DNA of 64,000 nucleotides from Calendula officinalis. Lineage: Eukaryota; Streptophyta; Magnoliopsida; Asterales; Asteraceae. The notes under the pieces are model-generated. The model was not told the origin of the DNA. It worked only from the letters and a program-made list of their open reading frames with translations, and made no database searches. Location of the stretch: NCBI GenBank assembly GCA_963853835.1, contig OY970832.1:3678001-3742000 (forward strand), written 5' to 3'. The position numbers were made by a program, and so were the translations under genes. This document shows, piece by piece, positions 30,408 through 42,911 of this stretch (position 1 is the stretch's first letter; each line of letters opens with the position of its first letter).

Positions 30408-31690
30408 TCACCTGAGAATGTGACGATTGATATGTGTAGTACCCGAGAAAATAGGAGAATATTTGGCTTTCTTCTTATTTTGTTTCGTCTTTCTTTTTTT
30501 AATTGTTGCGAATAATTTTAGTTTTTTGTATGTGAGTTAATGAATTTAACTTGTTCATTTTAAGAAAATTGTTCTCTATTTTTGCTCCCATGCCATCATT
30601 TATAGTTAATATTTCATAATTTACGTTTTTTGTAGGCAAATCCCAACATTTAAATTCACTTTATTCGAGGAATTATAATCACTAGAAATTTATTAAAAAA
30701 AAAATCATTTTTGTTTACTCATATTGAATGACATTATTAAATACTAATTTAATATTTAAGTTACTTGAGATCCATCTTATCAATTATAACCGAATTACAC
30801 GTTTAGTTATTTGAGATCTGTCTTCCTCCACTAATTCCGAAAATGAATTATTCTACCAAGTGAATTTCGTAATGGCCCCTTCAAGTTATGAAAACCACAA
30901 TATTGAACCTTCTAATTTCATCTAACGTAATTAGAAACCGTAATCTTTTTACAGTGATTCATGTCGAGGATCAAACCCTCGTTCGCTCTTTCTCTCAATT
31001 TGTCTGACGGTGATGATTTGCGCCCTTTTACTAATCCATTCGATCTCCTCAACGATCAGGAGCGACACTTAATTTTTGCTGCTTGATTTGAGCTTGAGAT
31101 GGATTTTGATATGAATTTTATTACAATATTTATACCAGACATTTGATTTACAATTTCTCATATTTTTACATATCTTCTAGTACGCAACTTGCAATTATGG
31201 ATTGTATACTTGAAGTGCCGCACAAGTTGGATTTCATGTCTGTTAGTTTCTCCAGTTTATCAAAACAAGGTTTCTTAATCTACTTCCTAATCTAATTAGA
31301 TTCAATAATGTGTTGTTTGTGTTTTTAATCGAATAACAATACGTACATTTTTCAGTTTACTTTGAGCTTTAGTTTAATCCAAGATTATGATCGAGCATTT
31401 TTATTTCTAATTCAACATTTGATCGAAGCAGGTAACCTTCTCACTTCAATTGTAGATTTTAATTTGAATTTGGTTAAGATCATGGAGATCATGAGGTTAG
31501 GGCTTTAGTAGCTTTGAGCATATTTGGAAAACTGGATTAAAGAGAATGGAGAATTAAAGTTTTAATTTTCAGTGGTTAGAAAAATGCATAGGAGTTCATT
31601 TGATTGTTGGATAAGTTTAACGCCTTTTCAAATGTTATATAAGAACTCCATGTAATAATATAATGATATGATATGCTAAGTTTTATGTAT
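30408..31690. other. Intergenic region with possible gene remnant
   Basis: 3' flank of the AIR12-like gene, then AT-rich DNA. At 30961-31086 a 41-codon ATG frame with a gene-like base composition (MSRIKPSFALSLNLSDGDD...) ends in TGA; I do not recognise it. Confidence 0.35.
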
Positions 31691-31743
31691 GTTGATTGAT
31701 ACAACTAATTGATTTTTCTCCTTTTTGTGCCTACAGATTTGAT

Positions 31744-32025
31744 ATAAAATTTTGTGCTTACAGATTTGATATAAATGAGTATGTAACCAGTTTGGCAATC
31801 CATATTGGGAAAGAAGTTGCTTCAAATACAGTTCTTGTTTCAGTTCTTGTTGATGACTTTGATTTCGTTGTAAATGTCGTTCAAGATTCTGGTCGATATG
31901 AAGGACCAACAAATAGTGTAACTAGCAAACGTAAAAAACTCAAAAGCATGGATGCAGATGAAATATATTGGGATTCATGCAAAGAGATGATTGAAGTGAT
32001 GTTTTTTAATGTGACCATGGTTTGA
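31744..32025 (+). pseudogene. Possible exon remnant, unknown
   Basis: An open frame (about 90 residues, FDINEYVTSLAIHIGKE...) follows two near-identical acceptor-like blocks, GCCTACAGATTTGATATAAA and GCTTACAGATTTGATATAAA. Its amino acid composition looks protein-like, but no family is recognised and no complete gene surrounds it. It could be a degraded gene fragment. Confidence 0.25.
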
Positions 32026-34285
32026 TTGAAAACTATATTTTTGGATGTTATCATTAGTATCATTAATATTATTAATACATTCTTATTATTAATTCATCCA
32101 TATTTTTGTATGTTTCGTGTTTTAATAATGATTGTTGTGAAAAAAAAATATGTGTGTTAATGATACAATTGATATAATTCTCTATTGAATCTCTTGTTGT
32201 ACCAAACAAGAGAAATGATTCTTTGTTACATTTCTTTGTTGAAGTCTCTATGCTACAATTGATATAATTCTCTTTCTCTGCAATTCCATTATCTGCAATC
32301 ATTTCTTTACAATTTCATTCTATGTACCAAACGCACCCTAAAGGCTGTTTATAAAAAAATATAAAATGTATATAAAATTTATACTTTCATTAACAGATGG
32401 GTATGTACTAAAATACAGAATTTAGTTATTAATTAATGGACAATTTTGTGATATATATCTTGACATTTTATTGACCGCTCTTATAGTTGTCATTATCAAG
32501 TTTTCTTATAAAAAACATGGTTGTTTTCATAATTGGCAAACATTGTGTAGTTGGATGTAGACTATCAAGTTATTGTATGTCGTTATAATAACGATCTTTT
32601 TCTGCAAGTCAATAGCAAAAATGAAAATTTGTTTTTCGTGTTTGATAAAACCGTTCATGTTTAGCATCTTTCTAGCTTTTAAACTCGACTTTCATCCAAT
32701 TTCATACAAGTGCATGGTATGAAATACACAAAAATTAAATGGCTTATAAACCAGCGGTATCTGGTGTTTAGACCTCCCACAAAATTGTGTGTTTAAGTAT
32801 TATTGTGAACAAAAATAATGTAGATTTAGGGTGTTTGTTAGTCGTTAGGAAAAAAAAAACCGAAAATTCCCAAGAAAGCAATAGGACCACAGCTTGAAGG
32901 TAAATTGCGGACAAATAAATTCACAATCCGATTAAAGATAAGATTCAAAGGCAACAAATTTCCATAGCCACATCTTCATATTTCATCGGCATCCATATCT
33001 AGGTGCCAAAGCAAATATTGTCTATATTGTACAGACCATATAAACCTTTTTTTGATAATCACCACTAGTTTTCGTCGTATTTATAGTTTTTATACAAATT
33101 CTACCTTTTAAGCTTTTTGTTTGTTTGTTTGTTGTATCTAGCTAACACGTAAACCGAGGGGGCCTATAAGATCAATTTAAAAAGTTGTTTATGGAATTAC
33201 AAAATAATTGAGAGAAGTGATTGATAAGGTAATGTTTTGAGTGGGCTATAAGAATCTCAATGATAAATGAACAAAAATGGGTGCATAACTTTATGAAACA
33301 AGTTGGTAGCATGAGGCATGGGTGATGAATTTATGATGTCACTATTCATTTTCATATGGTGTAGTCATTATACCATCATCATGACTCATAAGGAACCCTA
33401 GTTTGAGCCGAAAACTACACTCTTTGCCGATATCCACAAAGCAGATCATTTCGCATCAGAACTATATTCACCGGAGCTTAACCAAGACTTTATGCAAACA
33501 AGGACATGTCACATGGTGCCATGATCCAATGTTTCAATCAAATAGGAATCATAAATTTTAATCAACGGCCCAATAGGCCCAACTTTATTTTTCGGAAAAA
33601 TAAAATATTAGATTCAAATTATTCATCGGTTCAATTATCATAAATTCATAATTAACAATGTGCATCACTAATCATTTAGTGTTATATCAACATTAAATCA
33701 GATTTCCATTCAATATCGTTTACTATCACATACATAACAATTAGTCAATTACGGCCATATTATTTAATTAAAAAAAAGCAATTTTTTTTTTTTACCTCAC
33801 ACGTTACCTTTGGTGCAGACCACCATACACGATATGACACCACGCCACCACAAAATGCAACCTTGGATTACCAAAGCCATTATTTTTACCGGTCACCATT
33901 CCGTATGTTCTAAATGGAAAAAAATGTAATATGTATCAGAGTTGGTTTTAATATTTGAAAATTTAACTATTTATATTCACCAAGTTAACTCTAAGAAGTC
34001 AAGTATTCTACAAAAAAAATTATCATCCTATTTTCTTATGGGCAATTTAACCAATTAACTTTTTAATTTGCCACTTTCGTGCATATGTGTTGATTCTAGT
34101 CGTGAACTTAATTTGGTGAAAATTAACACCGTCATATTTAACAAAAATAAAATCCAACCATTGACTTTTGTCGTCAACTTTACTGAAGTCTAGTCAAAAT
34201 ATCCCGCTGAATCTATCAATTACCAATTTCAAACGTAGTTGTCTACCAAAGAAAAAATATAACAACGTCAACTTATAGTAGTTGA
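32026..34285. other. Intergenic region, no gene recognised
   Basis: AT-rich DNA before the duplicated block. No reading frame, RNA gene or repeat could be assigned. Confidence 0.5.
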
Positions 34286-34724
34286 ATCATTTGATATTTA
34301 GTATCCATCGTTTATATAAATGACATAAAAATTATATAGAAAAATTTTATTCATCGATTTCTATAATGTCATCATTATTATTTCAATTCAACATCATTGA
34401 TAATTTTCATTTGCTAAATGTGATCTTTATTCCTTTATTTAAGGTTCAACTCACTTCAATTATAATAAATCTAATAAAATATTGAAAACGGTCAGATTAA
34501 AGGCACCAAATGAACAAAATGAACATAAAACTTAGGAAGCAACACATTAAATTCCATACTGAATCAAGCCGAAAACATATTATCCGTTAGATTTCAGTTT
34601 TGAAAATTCATCATTATCAATCAATTTCAGTTCGGGTTTTAAATCACCTCACCCCAATAACTCATTTGTGATTTGTGAAACACAAAATGACAAAAGGCCC
34701 ATTTGAAACTTTAGCCAGTCACCC

Positions 34725-34732
34725 TATAAATA
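34725..34732 (+). promoter_or_regulatory. TATA box of DUF26 gene A
   Basis: TATAAATA, 47 bp before the ATG, conserved before the copy B gene (40022-40029). Confidence 0.75.
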
Positions 34733-34771
34733 AACAACTAAAATGACTCATTTCCAAAACATCCAATAGAC

Positions 34772-35554
34772 ATGGCATTTTTCCATCATTACCTCCTCAT
34801 ATTCACACTCTGCATTCTCTACGTAGAATCAACAGACCCCTCTGCCCAATTTTGCAACGAAAACTACAACCAAACCACCACCGAAATAACCACAAACATC
34901 GACTCAGTCCTAACAACACTGGTCCAAGCCACCCCCGAATCGGGCTACAACGCCACCTCATCCGGCACGGGCCCAACCCAAGTCTTCGGGCTAGCCCAAT
35001 GCCGAGGCGACATCACCACCGAAGACTGCTCATCTTGTATCCAAGAAGCATCAAAGGAAATCCAAAACATCTGCCCGAATGAAGTCGATGCTAGAATATG
35101 GTACGAGTATTGCTTCATAAGGTACAACACCCGAAATTTCATAGGTCAACTCGACACGGGATATGGTACTTTTTATTATAATGTTGAAAACGTGACGGAC
35201 CCGAAAACTTTTAATGAGGGTCTCGGGGCACTCATGTATCAAATTAGCATGTTAGCGACTGTTTCCGGTAGTAAAGGTGTCGGGAAAGGTCAAACTAAGT
35301 TAACACCTTTTGTGACGCTTTATGGGTTGGTGCAGTGTACAAATGATTTGTCAGATCTTTCGTGTAGGCAATGTTTAGCGATTGCTGTCGGGAATTTTCC
35401 GACTTTTTGTGACAATAAGAAGGGGTGTCGGGTGATTTATAGTAGTTGTTATGTTCGATATGAATTGTATCCGTTTTTCTTCCCGTTGGATAAGAAGTTG
35501 GCTCTTGAAAGCTCTTCGATGACGAATTATACTTCGGTGATTGTTAAACCTTGA
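34772..35554 (+). CDS. Cysteine-rich repeat secretory protein (two DUF26/Gnk2 domains)
   Basis: 260 residues, single exon. A signal peptide (about 1-20, MAFFHHYLLIFTLCILYVES) is followed by two DUF26 domains. Each carries the C-X8-C-X2-C motif: CRGDITTEDCSSC in the first and CTNDLSDLSCRQC in the second. There is no kinase or transmembrane segment after the second domain, so it is a secreted CRRSP38-type protein and not a receptor kinase. Relatives act in the apoplast; some bind mannose and have antifungal activity. The broken duplicate is at 40069-40852, 5.3 kb downstream. Confidence 0.92.
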   Translation: MAFFHHYLLIFTLCILYVESTDPSAQFCNENYNQTTTEITTNIDSVLTTLVQATPESGYNATSSGTGPTQVFGLAQCRGDITTEDCSSCIQEASKEIQNICPNEVDARIWYEYCFIRYNTRNFIGQLDTGYGTFYYNVENVTDPKTFNEGLGALMYQISMLATVSGSKGVGKGQTKLTPFVTLYGLVQCTNDLSDLSCRQCLAIAVGNFPTFCDNKKGCRVIYSSCYVRYELYPFFFPLDKKLALESSSMTNYTSVIVKP

Positions 35555-36005
35555 GGTTTAGCGACGAATTACATGAAGAAATAAATGTATTTAGGAGAAA
35601 GATCTCATTGGTTTTTCCTGCATGATTCATACTTCCATTTTGTGTCGCAAATAAAATTACTAGCATTTCAACAAATGGTTGGTTTCTACTAAATCTTATT
35701 ACTTATTTATTAATATATATGTTTAAATTAAATGATGAAATTAAAAAAATCAAGAAATTAAAAAAGAAAATGAGTTAATTTCACAAAACAATCATCTTAT
35801 AGGTAACATATTAATTTTTCTTAATAAAATAATTGTTTAAAGTATACAATATATAAACTTTAAAATAGATGCATGAAATTCAAACGACAAAGGTATTTCA
35901 AATGAATGAGGATTGAGGTGATATGGTGGGTGTTGACTGACCAAGTCCATAATGGCTTACGAACTATTTTTTTGCTGTACAAGTACAATCACCATTGCGA
36001 AAGTT

Positions 36006-36451
36006 TGTTTTAAGGTAATCCTGGAATTCAATTCAATTACGGAGGATATAGATGAATTTTTTTTTTCGTAATTCAATATCCTTCCTGAATCCCTATAAAT
36101 TCAATTACGCTCATTTAGTATACTAACAAACTTGAATATTTTGTATGTTTTAAACTTTAAAATTGTTCAAAAAAAATAAAAATAAATTTAAAAATTTAAA
36201 AATAAATAGAAAAAATTTTAAATTTTAAATTTTTTATAAAAATAAAAAAATTTATAAATTAAAAAAACTAAAAAAAATCTAAAAATCTATAAAAGTTAAA
36301 AAATTAAAAAAAAAGAATATTAAGAAAAATAAAAATGTATGAATATGAATTTGAATGGAATTCGATTACGAAGGAATTGAATTCTAAATCAATTCAATTC
36401 ATTCATAACTGAATTCTATTACGAAAGATTACGATATACCAAACGGTCCCT
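36006..36451. mobile_element. MITE with AGGGACCGTTTG-type ends (A copy only)
   Basis: The right end reads AAACGGTCCCT and the left matches GTTTGTTTTAA of the related MITE at 49761-50258. The interior is an A/T-rich centre flanked by ATTCAATTACG repeats. It is absent from the matching place in copy B, near 42800. Confidence 0.65.
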
Positions 36452-36689
36452 TAACATACACCCTTTTTATCCAATGTAGAAGTGTATGACTTTTTCCGTT
36501 TTCAAGTTTTGACATTTAATCTCTTGTGGTTGAATATCAGCCATTAGTGGTGGCTGAGTTTGGTAGGAAAAGTTGGGGTACATAGATATGAATTAATTTC
36601 AGTGTTGTGCTAATGGCAAATATTTATTTTAAAAAAGTTATTCTTATTTATATCAAACTTCCTGAGTTAATTGAGTTTTGATCTTGATG

Positions 36690-36815
36690 TACATGACCTA
36701 ACCATTATTGTTATCGTTTACAAACATTCTCCCGGTAATTTGGAAGAAATCGAACTCGTGACATGTTAGAGATCATTTCAGTCGCCGTTACACAATCACC
36801 AAATGGTTAATCCTT
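36690..36815 (-). mobile_element. tRNA-derived SINE-like sequence
   Basis: On the minus strand, GGATTAACCATTTGGTG is followed about 50 nt later by CACGAGTTCGATTTCTT, close to pol III A and B boxes. Present only in copy A of the duplication. Ends are not defined. Confidence 0.4.
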
Positions 36816-37177
36816 TGTCGTTAAGATACTTAATTAAAGAAAGTTCTTATTTGTTGAAAAAGTAGAAATTAAAAAACTAAACTTGATTAACCAAACCATA
36901 TTGCCACGAAGAAACAGTGAAACACCATATCAGAAAATAAAGTGGCCCCACCAATGCAAACCATAAACAGAAACCATCTCCAAGAAAAGAGGCCCATAAC
37001 CATAGCTCATTAGGGCCCAATACGAAGAGCTGAAGCCCAAGAAATAACGATCATAAGCTTCTATAAAGCAGAAGACAATAAACTAGAGACCACAGCAACC
37101 AATAAAGAATGTTGTTGATATCGGCTACATAATTTTGCAACTATTTTTAAGGATTAATGTAATTATATAATTACGAT

Positions 37178-38565
37178 TAGAGGTGCACAATCAAACCGGA
37201 TTTTTAACCGAACCGGTTTAAAAACCGGTTTAAAACCGGTTTCAAACCGGTTTTTTAGTCGAAAATACCGGATCAGACATAAACCGGCGGTTCCCAACCG
37301 GTTTGGCATTTTAGAGATCGGATCGGTTTTTTAACCGGTTTTTTCACCGGTTTTGTCCGGACCGGTTTTTTCACCGATTTTGTAACCGGTTTTTAAACCG
37401 GTTTTGCCCGAAAATTGTACCGTCGCAAAATTGTACCGTTAGAAAAAGAGCCGTTGCATGCTAACGTTCGAATATATAGCCGTTGGGATCGAACCGGTTA
37501 CAAAACCGGACAAAAAACCGGTTTTAAAACCGGTTTTCAAACCGGTTTTCGAGGCTGAAAAAAAAGAGCCGTTTTTTGACCGTTAACTAGCCGTTGGGAT
37601 CGATTTCTAGCCGTTTTTTTTGTCTTTTAGGGTCCCCAATACACCTATAAATACCCCTTAGGTGTTAAGGATCAATCACCACTCAAAACACTCTCATTTC
37701 TAGCTTAAAAACTCACACCACACTCAAAAACGCAAGTAATCTTTGCTATGGATTCGGAATCTCAACCTTCGGTTGGTATGGGTGAATCTTCTACCGACGT
37801 TATCGTAGAGAAGATACTTCCTACAAAGAGAAATCCGGAAATTTGGTGCAATTTCGACTTATGTTTGATGTCGGATGGATCGAAAAAAGCTCGGTGCAAA
37901 AGATGTAGGCGTTTCTTTAAAGAAGATGGAAATACAAGTTTGAAGAATCATAAGAATAAAAGTTGCACCGTTGTAAAAATGGGCTCGACGAGTGGCCAAA
38001 CAACCATGGGAAATGACGGCAACATACAAACTTTCGACGCTAGTAGGCTTCGTCAACGAATGGCGAAGTTGGTGGTTCAAGAGGCGTTGCCCTTTAGCTT
38101 TTTCGACAACAAAAGGTTGACGAGCATGATCCAAGAAGAGTTGGAAGCACGCTATTCCCATGTAAGTCGTACTAACTTACGACGTGATGCTATAAAATTA
38201 TGGAAACTTGCTAAAGATGATTTAAAAAAAGGTTTTGAAATTTTACAAACGGGGGTTAATTTAACTAGTGATGTTTGGACCGCCCCAAATTCTATACACG
38301 ACTCGTACCTTTGCGTTACCGCTCATTGGATTGATCCCAATACTTGGGTAATGATGAAGCGTACGATTGCGTTTGAATTATTTGGGACTCCACATACGGG
38401 GGGAAATTTGTACCAAATTTTAGACTATGTTATAAGAAGTTATAAATTAGAGTCTAAAATCTTTTCTATGTCTTTTGATAATGCGTCCAACAATACAAAT
38501 GCGGTTAAAAAACTAATTCTTAAATATAAACCGATTTGTAACGGTATTTTTTTCCTAATTTATAA
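37178..38565 (+). mobile_element. 3'-truncated hAT transposon
   Basis: Begins with a TIR-like TAGAGGTGCACAATC, followed by about 370 bp rich in AACCGGTTT repeats (subterminal repeats, 37196-37560), a TATAAATA at about 37646 and the transposase start at 37748. The right end with the dimerisation domain and the other TIR is missing. The matching place in copy B, near 43770-43890, lacks the element, so insertion and truncation came after the duplication or the element was lost from B. Confidence 0.8.
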
Positions 38566-38596
38566 TGCATATATTTTCTTCCTGTACTGTTTATAA
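37748..38596 (+). pseudogene. hAT transposase, N-terminal part only
   Basis: 282 residues. A BED-type zinc finger (about 30-75, WCNF, CKRC, LKNHKNKSC) precedes the start of the RNase H-like core (LTSDVWTAPNSIHDSYLCVT and SMSFDNASNN, which carry catalytic Asp positions). Full hAT transposases are usually over 600 residues; the rest, including the hAT dimerisation region, is absent. The last 20 or so residues read into unrelated flanking DNA. Confidence 0.85.
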
Positions 38597-39520
38597 AAAC
38601 AAACAATATTGAATTATTATTTTAAGCAAAAATCGAAAGAAACAAAGAACATCACTATCAAAATACATTTGATCATACGACATTCACGGTTTTTTAAGCT
38701 TCATTTTAGGCTTTTTCATGTTCCTAAATGGTCCTAGTGATATACCAGAGTTATTGAAGTTAGAGTACAACATTACGTGTCAAGCATACGAATTTGCATC
38801 GTAATCGATTTGTACATGTCCTAACAAATATGCGTATTGAAGACTTGAAAAGCACCAATCGAATGTTATGTTTTGTACAACTATTGTACATTTGACTCCA
38901 TGAGTATACAAGACATTCAAAATAATTAAAATTCTGGAAAAAAAATTCATAAAAAATTAAAGTATTGCAAGACGTTCAAAAAAATGTCTAGCATATCCAA
39001 TAAAACAAACACAACTTGCACAATTTCATCCTTTTTAATACAAAATTATGATACGAAGTGCATGGACATGATTAAAAAGTTTTAAAATGTCACTTTTCAC
39101 ATATTATTTAATGATTAAATAATGTGTTTGAAGACAAAAAGCCACCTACCACATTTTTCTAAGAGTTTCAAAAAATTACCTCAAACTGTCCTGTTGGAGT
39201 GTGGGAATCTCTATCCCTCTAGCCTCATACTAACATCCAAAAAATTGGCACTCAAGAATATTAGAACTCCCATTTTGCCCCTTAATTTGTTGAAAATAGA
39301 AAGAAACATCATGTATAGTTTTGTAATTTTGGTTACTCAAGACAATATCCTCATGAGCTTTGTCCCCCGTAGACCAAATTAGAAATATACTTCTATTTCA
39401 TGTTAAGAATTATATTTGAAATGCATAAATTGTTAAATTTCAAATTAAACCAAACAAATAATGACCTATTCACACACTTTTAACGGGAAATGATACGTGT
39501 TGTTAGCAGCACGAATCTTG
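38597..39520. other. Duplicated noncoding block, copy A
   Basis: Closely matches about 43905-45010. No gene recognised; short open frames (39122-39382 and its partner 44625-44885) match each other only because of the duplication. Confidence 0.6.
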
Positions 39521-39840
39521 TAGGATCCAGAACACTAATCATTTGATATTTAGTATCCATCATTTACACCAATGACATAAAAATTATATAGAACAATTTT
39601 ATTAATCGATTTCTATAAGTTCATCGTTATTATTTTAATTCAACATCATTGATAATTTTCATTTGTTAAATGTGATATTTATTCCTTTATTTAAGGTTCA
39701 GCTCACTTATAATTATAATAAATTTAATAAAATATTGAAAACAGTCAGATTAAAGGCACGAAACGAAAAAATCGAACATAAAACTTAGGATTAGAGCGAC
39801 ACATTCAATTCCCAAAACGTCTATTAACTTTATCTCAAAA

Positions 39841-39859
39841 ATAATAATAATAATAATAA
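39841..39859 (+). repeat. (ATA)n microsatellite
   Basis: Six tandem ATA units in the promoter region of the copy B DUF26 gene; absent from copy A. Confidence 0.9.
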
Positions 39860-40068
39860 AATAAGTATATAATAATACATGTAAGCAATAAATTTTTCAG
39901 TTTTTGAAATTTATTGTTATCAATAAATTTTTCAGTTTTTGAAATTTATTGTTATCAGTTTCTATTGGATTTGTGATACACAAAACGACAAAAGACCCAT
40001 TGGAAATCTAGCTGGTCACCCTATAAATAAACAACCAAAATGTTTCATTTCCAAAACATCCAATAGAC

Positions 40069-40852
40069 ATGGCGTTTTTCCATCATTACCTCCTCATATT
40101 CACACTCTGCATTCTCTACGTAGAATCAGCAGACCCATCTGCCCAGTTTTGCAACGAAAACTCAAACCAAACCACCACCGAAATAACCAAAAACATCGAC
40201 TCAATCCTAACCACACTGGTCCAAACCACCCCCGAATCAGGCTACAATGCCACCTCATCCGGCACGGGCCCAACCCAAGTCTTCGGGCTAGCCCAATGCC
40301 GAGGCGACATCACCACCGAAGACTGCTCATCTTGTATCCAAGAAGCATCAAAGGAAATCCAAAACATCTGCCCGAATGAAGTCGATGCTAGAATATGGTA
40401 CGAGTATTGCTTCATAAGGTACAACACCCGAAATTTCATAGGTCAACTCGACACGGGGTACGGGACATTTTAATATAATGTTGAAAACGTAACCGCCCCC
40501 CGAAACTTTTAAGGAAGGTCTCGGGGCACTCATGTATCAGATTACTATGTTAGCAACTGTTTCGGGGAGTAAAGGTGTCGGGAAAGGTCAAACTAAGTTG
40601 ACACCTTTTGTGACACTTTATGGTCTGGTGCAGTGTACGAATGATTTGTCAGATCTTTCGTGTAGGCAGTGTTTAATGACTGCTGTCGGGAATTTTCCGA
40701 CTTTTTGCGACAATAAGAAGGGGTGTCGGGTGTTTTATAGTAGTTGTTATGTTCGATATGAATTGTATCCGTTTTTCTTCCCGCTGGATAAGAAGTTAGC
40801 TCTTGAAAGCTCTTCGATGACGAATTATACTCGGGTGATTGTTAAACCTTGA
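40069..40852 (+). pseudogene. Broken duplicate of the DUF26 secretory protein
   Basis: Nearly identical to 34772-35554 and with the same TATA box. TAA replaces a Tyr codon (40471-40473), and a gain of one C in the run at about 40495-40500 shifts the frame before the second DUF26 domain. The upstream frame could still encode a secreted 134-residue single-domain protein; the downstream frame keeps the second domain but has no signal peptide. Confidence 0.88.
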
Positions 40853-41163
40853 GGTTTCGCGACGAATTATATGTAAAAATAAATGTATTTAGGAGAAAGA
40901 TCCCATTATGGTTTTTCTTGCATGATTTATATTTCCATTTTGTGTCTCATATAAAATTACTAGCATTTCAACAAATGGTTGGTGACAATAAATCATAATC
41001 GTCGTTGATTAACATTAACAAAAGAAAAATTCAATTGTTTTCTACTAAATTTTATTACTCATTTATTAATATCAGTGTCTAAATCAAAAGATAATATTAA
41101 AAAATAATTAATGAATCTCACAGAATAATTATTTTATAGGTAAAAAATTTAATAAGAACAATA

Positions 41164-41414
41164 CTCCATCTGTCCCACAAAAAAGTTACATTTCTCCTTA
41201 AAATTTTGTCCCACAAAAAAATTTACATTTCTCAAATTTGAGGGTCCACCTTATAAAAAAATATTATTACTAATTATTCCACCAATAAAACGTTTTTTTT
41301 CTCCAATTTAACCTTATATTTTAATCAAAAGTATTACAAAGGACCCCACCACTAACTATCTCCTAAAAGATTGTGCCCAAATGAAATGTAAATTTTTTTA
41401 TGGGACGGAGGGAG
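41164..41414. mobile_element. Stowaway-like MITE 1
   Basis: Inverted ends CTCCATCTGTCCC and GGGACGGAGGGAG, flanked by TA on both sides. Copy A has the empty site at about 35810. Confidence 0.85.
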
Positions 41415-41436
41415 TATAATTTTTCTTAATAAAATA

Positions 41437-41700
41437 CTCCCTCCGTCCCTTAATAAAGTTCTCATTTCACCTTCAAGTTTTGTCCCTAAATAAAGTTCTC
41501 ATTTCTCAAACTTAAGGGACCCACTTAATATAATAATATTATTACCAATACTTTCACCACTAACTATCTCTTAAAACACTTTCTCTCTCCAATCAAAACT
41601 TATATTTTATTCAAAAGTAATACCAAATACCCCACCACTAACTATCTCCTAAAATGTTGTGCCCAACACAAATGAGAACTTTATTTAGGGACGGAGGGAG
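41437..41700. mobile_element. Stowaway-like MITE 2
   Basis: Inverted ends CTCCCTCCGTCCC and GGGACGGAGGGAG, flanked by TA. The empty site in copy A (TTAATAAAATAATTG, about 35821-35835) has a single TA. Confidence 0.92.
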
Positions 41701-41732
41701 TAATTGTTTAAAGTATACAATATATAGACTTT

Positions 41733-42098
41733 AGAGTAAATTACACCGATGGTCCTTTACACTAACTGACGTTAATTTATTTTGTTAACTCACCCCATGT
41801 GCAATGCACGTGAGGGTAAAAAAGTCATTTTTAATTTCTTTTCATTCTTAAATTAATTTTTTTATCTTAAATAAAAGTTTTTAGTTTAAGAATAAAAAGA
41901 AAAGAAATGAAAAATCACTTTTTTACCCTCATGTGCATTGCACATGGGTAAGTTAACAGAAAAATTAACGTCAGTTAGTGTAATGGACCATCGGTGAAAA
42001 ACCTTTCAGAATTAAGGACCACAGTGTAATTTTTGAAACTAAAGGTCCATTAGTGAAATTTACTATAAACTTAAAAGACCATCCATGTAATTTACTCT
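41733..42098. mobile_element. Foldback MITE, possibly Mutator-like
   Basis: Ends AGAGTAAATTACACCGATGG and, at the right, CCATCCATGTAATTTACTCT. Further inward, ACTAACTGACGTTAA pairs with TTAACGTCAGTTAGT, giving long inverted repeats. The site is empty in copy A. Flanks resemble an imperfect 9-bp duplication. Confidence 0.75.
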
Positions 42099-42149
42099 AA
42101 ACGTTAAAATAGATGCATGAAATTCAAACGACAAAAGTATTTCAAATGA

Positions 42150-42741
42150 ATGAGGAGATAGGACCGAAAACCGATAAGGGGAAAATTCAGAAACCGAAAC
42201 CGAACCGATTAGGTCTAATCGGTTTCAGTTCGGTATCGGTTCAGGTATCGGTTTTTTGTCCCCGAAACCGATTTGGACCGATAAGCTAGAGCAATTAAGA
42301 GCATATAAATTAACAAAAAATAATTATTAACAAAAAATTATAAAAGTGAAATATAGTAATAGTTAACTTCACCATACACAACTATATCACTAATCACATT
42401 ATTAAAGAGTCATATATAGTAATCACTAATCAATATTCAATTAAGAACTCCATCGAATTTTTTCTAATCCGATATAATATTGCTTGTATGAATGTATATT
42501 GTGTATATCATATGAATGTGTCTTTACTATATTTTCATGAAGTTCCTTAATCGGATACTATGTATATGACATGAGTGTTACTTGGTCCCTTTTATCGGTC
42601 CTTATCGGTCCAAAACCGATACCGAATGGACCGAAACCGATATGGACCGAAACAGATATAGCTGAATTTCTTAAACCGAAAACCGAACCGAATTCTGTTA
42701 TCGGTTCGGTTCGGTTTTTTCGGGCTTTTTGCTCACCCCTA
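42150..42741. mobile_element. hAT-like MITE with ACCGAT subterminal repeats
   Basis: Many ACCGATA/ACCGAAACCG repeats at both ends, right terminus GCTCACCCCTA, AT-rich centre, no ORF. Copy A at about 35910-35925 lacks the insert. The left terminus is degraded. Confidence 0.7.
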
Positions 42742-42911
42742 GTGTTGACTGACCAAGTCCATAATGGCTTAGGAACAAATCTTCTGCTGTACAAGTATAA
42801 TCACCATTGCGTAACGTATGAACCAGGTTAGGAACAAATTTTTCTCTTGATTTGATTGCATTCGGTTGCAATCGATCCTCACTTTCTTGCTATGAACAAG
42901 GTATGAACCTG

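Larger units (their letters stand above)
34286..39521. repeat. Tandem segmental duplication, copy A
   Basis: Matches copy B (39537-45016) in order: DUF26 gene with promoter and 3' flank, the region about 36930-37180 (B: 43395-43770), and the region about 38600-39510 (B: 43920-45010). Insertions present only in A are a MITE (36006-36451), a SINE-like unit (about 36690-36815) and a hAT fragment (37178-38565). Confidence 0.85.

Noticed and set aside
39122..39382. 86-codon frame with a similar partner at 44625-44885
   Set aside because: Similarity comes from the segmental duplication; both lack a recognisable domain and carry changes not biased to third positions.
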